DNA of 17,970 nt from an uncultured Gammaproteobacteria bacterium (GTDB lineage: Bacteria > Pseudomonadota > Gammaproteobacteria > Pseudomonadales > Pseudohongiellaceae). A program made the translations under genes and the position numbers. Of the stretch, positions 14,182 through 17,970 are shown piece after piece (within the stretch, counting starts at the first letter, position 1; each line of letters opens with the position of its first letter). The notes beneath the pieces are model-generated. The model saw nothing but the letters and a program-made list of their open reading frames with translations, was not told the origin of the DNA and did no database searches. The stretch spans positions 1 to 17,970 of the forward strand of contig CAIYIP010000255.1 in assembly GCA_903926285.1 (NCBI GenBank), read 5' to 3'.

Positions 14182-14916
14182 ATGGGAGCTAGTGCTGTAT
14201 CACTGCAACAGCCGATTGTTAATCGCGATGCCTTGTTGCTCAAGCTGTTGAATCCTGCCCCGCAGGTTCATTTGGTTGGCCCAGCCGATGCTAACCGGGC
14301 TGAAGTGGAAGACTATATCAGGGAGCGTTATCAGACCTCCTACCAGGCCAGTGTCACCAATTTCTGCCCGTGGCTCGTCAGTATGCAATGCCAGGGTGAA
14401 AATTCCGGTGCTGCAGGTTTGCGGCCTGCGCTTGGGGCCCAGCTATACCTCGAACAATATCTTGAAGTTCCTGTCGAACAGGCCATCAGCGCTGTGGTTG
14501 GGACCCGCATAAAACGTTCAGCCATTGTTGAAGTCTGCAATCTAGTCGCCCAGCGCAGAGGCGCCAGCCACTTGTTGTTTCTGTTGTTCACCGCTGCGCT
14601 GCATCAGGCCGGCTATGAATGGATCGTGTTTACCGCCACCAAAGCACTGCGGAACAATCTGGAGAAAGTGGGCTTCCCCGTTCACGTTATTCAAGAGGCC
14701 AGTCCTGCAAGACTCGACCCGTCCGTAGTGCAGGACTGGGGCAACTACTACAAGACCGAGCCGGTTATTGTTGCGGGTCGACTTGAGGATGCCATGAAAA
14801 TAATTTTGGGTCGTACCCTGTTCCGCCGCGTGTTGCGCCTGTATCGGGCAGAAATCAATGCGATGGCAGAGCAACTGGCAGAGCAACTGGCAGAGCAACA
14901 AGGAGACGCGTCCTGA
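14182..14916 (+). CDS. Thermostable hemolysin family protein (T_hemolysin, GNAT-like)
   Basis: A 244-residue member of the family named after Vibrio thermostable (delta-VPH) hemolysin. Typical blocks are ADANRAEVEDYIRERY near 35-50, GLRPALGAQLYLEQYLEVP at 79-97, IVEVCNLVAQRRGA at 115-128 and DWGNYYKTEPVIVAG at 185-199. To my knowledge the family has a GNAT-like (acyltransferase, LuxI-related) fold, so acyl transfer is a more likely job than haemolysis. There is no signal peptide, which also argues against a secreted toxin. The ATG is preceded by GGAGAG at 5 bases. It heads the operon, directly before an acyl-AMP ligase with one base between stop and start. The C-terminal AEQLAEQLAEQ comes from a 12-base tandem repeat. 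Family fairly sure; activity inferred. Confidence 0.8.
   Translation: MGASAVSLQQPIVNRDALLLKLLNPAPQVHLVGPADANRAEVEDYIRERYQTSYQASVTNFCPWLVSMQCQGENSGAAGLRPALGAQLYLEQYLEVPVEQAISAVVGTRIKRSAIVEVCNLVAQRRGASHLLFLLFTAALHQAGYEWIVFTATKALRNNLEKVGFPVHVIQEASPARLDPSVVQDWGNYYKTEPVIVAGRLEDAMKIILGRTLFRRVLRLYRAEINAMAEQLAEQLAEQQGDAS
14864..14899 (+). repeat. Three perfect 12-base tandem repeats
   Basis: TGGCAGAGCAAC occurs three times without a mismatch at 14864-14875, 14876-14887 and 14888-14899, coding for the AEQL repeats at the end of the hemolysin-like protein. It ends one base before the AGGAG (14901-14905) of the ligase gene. Copy-number change would be in frame. Confidence 0.9.
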
Positions 14917-14917
14917 C

Positions 14918-16384
14918 ATGTCATCAATTATGGCTTTACTCGCCAACGCGGCTGGTACTAACCAGGTTGTGCTCAGGGATGGAGCCGCCGATTTCACGTA
15001 TTCAGAGGTCGTATACAAGGTGCAAAAAATTGCGCGCCTTATCCGCAAGGCGGGTGTGAAACGAATTGCGCTGCATGCCGACAACAGCGCCGCCTGGATT
15101 CTGACCGATCTCGCCTGCCAGGAAGCTGAAGTATTGTGTCTGCCGCTGCCGCTGTTTTTTTCCGCGCAGCAGCGCGCTTTTGCCTTGCAGAGTTGCGGCA
15201 TCGATGGCGTGTTTACCGCAGCACCGCAATTGTTTGCCGAACATTTTACCGAAACTGATGCCATCGCTTGTCTGCCACTTACCCTGTTGAAAAATCCTCA
15301 TGCCAGCACCCCCCTGCTGCCCGAGAACACCAGCAAAGTTACCTTCACTTCCGGTTCAACCGGCACGCCCAAAGGTGTTTGCTTAAGTACCGCGCAGCAG
15401 CTGGCGCAGGCAACAGCACTCGCGGAAGCAGTGCATATCCCGAACCCCGTGCATCTGTGTGTGCTGCCCCTGAGTACGCTGCTCGAAAACATTGCCGGTG
15501 TTTATGCGCCCCTCAGGGCGGGAGGCACCGTGATAGTCCGCAGCTTGCATGATCTCGGTTTCAGCGGCAGCCGCTTGGTCGACCCGCAGAAATTCTTGCA
15601 AATGCTGACCGACGTACAACCCGACTCCATCATCCTGATCCCCCAACTGCTGCAACTGCTGGTACATGCAGTGAAACAAGGTTGGAAACCACCTTTGCTG
15701 CGGTTCATCGCAGTCGGGGGCAGCAAGGTTTCCGCTGCGCTCATAACAGAAGCGCGTGCGCTTGGGCTGCCGGTTTACGAAGGTTATGGACTGTCAGAAT
15801 GTGCTTCGGTGGTCAGTCTGAATACGCCTGCGGCTGACCAGGCCGGTAGCTGCGGCAAACCCTTGTCACATGCGGAGGTCCAGATCAGGCAGGGTGAAAT
15901 AGTGGTCAGCGGCAACGCAATGCTCGGTTATGTGGGCGAGCCAGCCAGCTGGAATCCGCCAGACATTTACACCGGCGATCTTGGTTATATCGATGCGCAG
16001 GGTTTCCTGCACATCAACGGCCGTAAAAAAAATCTGCTGATATCGAGTTATGGTCGCAACATTTCACCGGAGTGGGTAGAGAGCGAACTGCTGTCGTCGC
16101 CCATACTCGCAGAAGCCGTCGTGTTTGGTGATGCACGGCCCAATTGTGTTGCGCTTCTGCGCGCACATTCTCCAGATGTACTGGACATTCAGTTGGCGGC
16201 GGCAGTTTCCGTTGCCAATGCAAGGCTGCCTGATTACGCGCAGATAAAACAATGGCTGCGGCTCGACAGGCCGCTCGCAGAAGGCGATGGTCTTGTCACC
16301 GAAAACGGCCGTCCACGTCGCGACCGTATAGAGCAGCGTTTTCAGCAGCAAATAGAAACCCTGTATACGAATTACACTGAGTGA
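14918..16384 (+). CDS. Acyl-AMP ligase (AMP-dependent synthetase, long-chain acyl-CoA synthetase-like)
   Basis: ANL-superfamily enzyme, 488 residues from the ATG just after the hemolysin stop (AGGAG at 14901-14905). It should adenylate a carboxylic acid and pass it to CoA or directly to an acceptor. Motifs: TSGSTGTPKG at 144-153 (phosphate loop), YEGYGLSE at 287-294, YTGDLG at 351-356, GRKKN at 368-372 and GRNISPEWVE at 379-388. The C-terminal A10 motif, normally TxxGKIxR with the catalytic adenylation lysine, reads NGRPRRDR at 463-470: arginine R465 stands where lysine is expected. The N-terminal part is shorter than in full-length FadD. The last two codons and stop lie in the left arm of an inverted repeat, so the original C-terminus may have been different. 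It is followed by a diiron enzyme and an SDR, suggesting the activated acyl group is further oxidised or reduced. Confidence 0.9.
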   Translation: MSSIMALLANAAGTNQVVLRDGAADFTYSEVVYKVQKIARLIRKAGVKRIALHADNSAAWILTDLACQEAEVLCLPLPLFFSAQQRAFALQSCGIDGVFTAAPQLFAEHFTETDAIACLPLTLLKNPHASTPLLPENTSKVTFTSGSTGTPKGVCLSTAQQLAQATALAEAVHIPNPVHLCVLPLSTLLENIAGVYAPLRAGGTVIVRSLHDLGFSGSRLVDPQKFLQMLTDVQPDSIILIPQLLQLLVHAVKQGWKPPLLRFIAVGGSKVSAALITEARALGLPVYEGYGLSECASVVSLNTPAADQAGSCGKPLSHAEVQIRQGEIVVSGNAMLGYVGEPASWNPPDIYTGDLGYIDAQGFLHINGRKKNLLISSYGRNISPEWVESELLSSPILAEAVVFGDARPNCVALLRAHSPDVLDIQLAAAVSVANARLPDYAQIKQWLRLDRPLAEGDGLVTENGRPRRDRIEQRFQQQIETLYTNYTE

Positions 16385-16496
16385 AAGCGGTCTGCATGAA
16401 AGTGCAGGGGAAGCGTTCGCATGGATGCGAACGTAAGCTACAGGGATGTACTTGCGCGATCCCCGGAATCTTCATGGAGACCGCTTTCACTCAGTG
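16375..16496. repeat. MITE/REP-like inverted repeat element, about 122 bases
   Basis: Arms at 16375-16400 and 16471-16496 are inverse complements in 25 of 26 positions (mismatch 16394/16477), the outer 19 perfect. Inside, GGGGA (16407-16411) pairs with TCCCC (16460-16464), and a separate stem CGTTCGC (16414-16420) / GCGAACG (16427-16433) with loop ATGGAT sits at the tip. It carries no transposase. The interior contains CTACAGGGATGTACTTG, which I recall from repetitive intergenic elements of marine gammaproteobacteria. It supplies the stop codon of the ligase and would form a long hairpin in the operon mRNA. I see no other copy in this window. Confidence 0.85.
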
Positions 16497-16522
16497 CCAG
16501 ACCAAAAGTTAAAGGAGTTGCG

Positions 16523-17197
16523 ATGAGCTTTTACCAAACCTTGCAGAAGGAAACTGCTGCCGAACAACAATACCTGTTGTCGGCACCGATTATTGCGCGC
16601 TGTTTCAACGGCAGCATCACGCTCGACGATTATGTGAGTTTTCTCGTACAGGCCTTTCATCATGTTAAACATACGGTGCCGCTGCTGATGGCCTGCGGTG
16701 CACGCCTGCCTGATGAAAAGGAATGGCTGCGCGAAGCGATCGGCGAATATATTGAAGAAGAAACCGGCCACCAGGAATGGGTGCTCAACGACATAGCCGC
16801 GTGTGGCTACGACAAGGAAGCTGCGCGCAGGATTGCGCCGCTTGCGAGTACCGAACTCATGGTGGCCTATGCCTGGGACATGGTCAGTCGTATCAATCCG
16901 CTCGGGTTTTTCGGCATGGTGCATGTGCTTGAAGGCACCAGCATCAACATTGCCGACAAGGCGGCAGACACCATTCGCAGCAAACTGAACCTGCCGCAAA
17001 AGGCATTCAGCTATCTGTATTCGCATGGCTCGCTCGACCAGGAGCATGTGAAGTTTTTTATCGGCCTCATGGATCGCATCGTTGATCCCAAGGAACAGGC
17101 AGTGATCATTCATGCCGCACGTATGTTCTATCAGCTCTACGGCAACATATTCCGCGGACTCGATCCGAATCACGGTATTCCCCGAGGTCAACAATGA
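16523..17197 (+). CDS. Haem-oxygenase-like diiron enzyme (TenA/UndA-like, iron-containing redox family)
   Basis: A 224-residue all-helical protein of the haem-oxygenase-like diiron oxidase family, relatives of UndA (1-alkene from fatty acid) and CADD-type enzymes. Metal ligand pattern is complete: E80-x2-H83 (ETGHQEW), E137 (LEGTS) and H168-x3-D172-x2-H175 (HGSLDQEH); the last has the same spacing as UndA's HAQYDDAH. AFHHVKH at 44-50 also fits the first helix. It would be a cytosolic oxygen-dependent oxidase acting on an acyl or amino substrate. A strong AAAGGAG (16511-16517) lies 5 bases before the ATG; the frame extends upstream through the inverted repeat, but that extension lacks homology. 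Its stop overlaps the SDR start (ATGA). TenA itself uses a cysteine pair and not this ligand set. Substrate unknown. Confidence 0.8.
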   Translation: MSFYQTLQKETAAEQQYLLSAPIIARCFNGSITLDDYVSFLVQAFHHVKHTVPLLMACGARLPDEKEWLREAIGEYIEEETGHQEWVLNDIAACGYDKEAARRIAPLASTELMVAYAWDMVSRINPLGFFGMVHVLEGTSINIADKAADTIRSKLNLPQKAFSYLYSHGSLDQEHVKFFIGLMDRIVDPKEQAVIIHAARMFYQLYGNIFRGLDPNHGIPRGQQ

Positions 17198-17970
17198 CGC
17201 TGATGAATAAAACTGTCCTGCTAACCGGTGCCACCGGGGGCATAGGCGGCGAACTGTCGCGTTTGCTGCTGGCGCGGGGTGCACGGCTGGTTCTCAACGG
17301 CATTTCTGCCGCGCAACTGGATGAGCTCGAACAGAAGCTGGGGACGCCTCAGATCAAGGTCGCTGCCGATGTGGTTTCCGCAGAAGGACGCGCGGCAATC
17401 GTGGCAGCGTGTAAGGCCGCTGGGGGCATTGATGCCTTAATCAATCTCGCGGGCATTCTGGATTTCAACCTCTATGAGTGCCAGAGTGATGCGCTGGTTA
17501 CGCGAATCATCGAGGTGAATACGCTGGGGCCGATGTTGCTGTGCAAGAATCTGTTGCCGCTGCTGCTGGCGCGCTCAAGTGCAAGAATCCTGAATGTAGG
17601 TTCCATTTTTGGCAGTATCGGTCACCCCGGATTTACCGCGTATTGCGCAAGCAAGGCCGCCATGAAGACCTTCAGCGAGGCCCTTGGCAGGGAACTTGCT
17701 GATACCAAGGTCAGCGTGGCCTATATCGCTCCGCGCGCGACCAACACGAGACTGAATCCCGCCAAGGTCAACGCACTGAATGCCGCGCTGGGTAACAAAG
17801 CCGACGAGCCAGCACTGGTGGCCAGGGCGATTGTCGAGATGCTGGCCGGCAAACAGCGGTTGCGTTTTCTGGGCTGGCCGGAAAAATTGTTCGTTTACAT
17901 CAATGCAATCCTGCCAGCGGTGGTTTTTTTCGCATTGGCGAAAAAATTGTCCGTCATCAAAAAGTTTGCC
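17194..17970 (+). CDS. Short-chain dehydrogenase/reductase, 3' end outside window
   Basis: Classical SDR: NAD(P)-dependent reduction or oxidation of a carbonyl or hydroxyl. 259 residues are visible and the frame is open at the right edge. TGATGGIG at 11-18 is the dinucleotide loop; NLAG (84-87), N109, S137, Y150 and K154 give the Asn-Ser-Tyr-Lys tetrad (NVGSIFGSIGHPGFTAYCASK). The tail LPAVVFFALAKKL is hydrophobic and resembles the membrane-associated C-terminus of some lipid-acting SDRs. Start ATG overlaps the preceding stop, with GAGG at 17184-17187. The residue after the cofactor site cannot fix NADH against NADPH. It is the fourth gene of the hemolysin-ligase-diiron operon, which probably continues. 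Confidence 0.92.
   Translation, partial: MTLMNKTVLLTGATGGIGGELSRLLLARGARLVLNGISAAQLDELEQKLGTPQIKVAADVVSAEGRAAIVAACKAAGGIDALINLAGILDFNLYECQSDALVTRIIEVNTLGPMLLCKNLLPLLLARSSARILNVGSIFGSIGHPGFTAYCASKAAMKTFSEALGRELADTKVSVAYIAPRATNTRLNPAKVNALNAALGNKADEPALVARAIVEMLAGKQRLRFLGWPEKLFVYINAILPAVVFFALAKKLSVIKKFA

Noticed and set aside
14182..14916. Secreted pore-forming toxin
   Set aside because: No signal peptide or secretion partner is visible and the cluster is enzymatic; name kept only as the family label.
14858..14917. Extension of the ligase start to 14858
   Set aside because: It only translates the 12-base repeat of the upstream gene in another frame; the ATG at 14918 has an SD and matches the family start.
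16375..16496. Inverted repeat as a rho-independent terminator
   Set aside because: No T-run follows the right arm, and the next gene has its own SD in the same operon; a mobile palindromic element fits better.
16421..16522. N-terminal extension of the diiron enzyme into the inverted repeat
   Set aside because: The added residues come from the repeat element; the ATG at 16523 has a strong AAAGGAG at 5 bases.
1..17970. CRISPR arrays, tRNA or rRNA genes, transposases, integrases
   Set aside because: No regularly spaced repeats, cloverleaf or rRNA-like sequence, or transposase/integrase motifs were seen on either strand by eye.

Overview
The window looks like chromosomal DNA from a gammaproteobacterium. 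Support comes from a biosynthetic arginine decarboxylase (SpeA), a GAF-domain PtsP of the nitrogen phosphotransferase system at the E. coli length, a PBP4-type DacB, and a 'thermostable hemolysin' family gene in a lipid-type cluster like those I associate with marine Gammaproteobacteria. There are no tRNA or rRNA genes, transposases, phage genes or CRISPR arrays. Several genes appear to start with TTG. Species cannot be named from sequence alone.

Region 1 (13-5411, plus strand) is a polyamine operon: speA, a saccharopine-dehydrogenase-fold carboxy(nor)spermidine dehydrogenase-like enzyme, an NspC-type decarboxylase, and an arginase/agmatinase-fold protein, closed by a likely rho-independent terminator. 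The set matches the carboxyaminopropylagmatine route (arginine, agmatine, carboxyaminopropylagmatine, aminopropylagmatine, spermidine) or the carboxyspermidine route. The ureohydrolase that should finish or feed the pathway has lost three histidines normally needed for manganese binding and catalysis, which is one of the strongest anomalies here.

Region 2 (5383-6022) holds non-coding hairpins and a small membrane protein of unknown function. Region 3 (6086-9245, minus strand) is a two-gene unit: ptsP followed 4 bases later by a ZNT9-like cation diffusion facilitator.

Region 4 (9246-12022, plus) has a 438-base intergenic region with a promoter-like element and an operator-like palindrome, then two tandem paralogous PP-loop ATPases. 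They resemble QueC through an SGGVD loop and a C-x7-C-x2-C-x2-C zinc knuckle, but carry a long N-terminal extra domain and lack the usual serine of the PP-loop. Between them and dacB lies a broken VOC/glyoxalase remnant on the minus strand (12028-12250).

Region 5 (12341-13801) is dacB, probably starting at a TTG codon. A 380-base gap with no convincing gene follows.

Region 6 (14182-17970, plus) is a four-gene operon that continues past the window: a thermostable-hemolysin/GNAT-like protein, an acyl-AMP ligase, a haem-oxygenase-like diiron enzyme of the UndA/TenA-like type, and an SDR oxidoreductase. Together they look like an uncharacterised acyl or lipid-derived metabolite pathway. A 122-base near-perfect inverted repeat (MITE/REP-like) sits between the ligase and the diiron enzyme and supplies the ligase stop codon. 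The ureohydrolase-like protein, the PP-loop pair and this last operon are the best candidates for undescribed biology.
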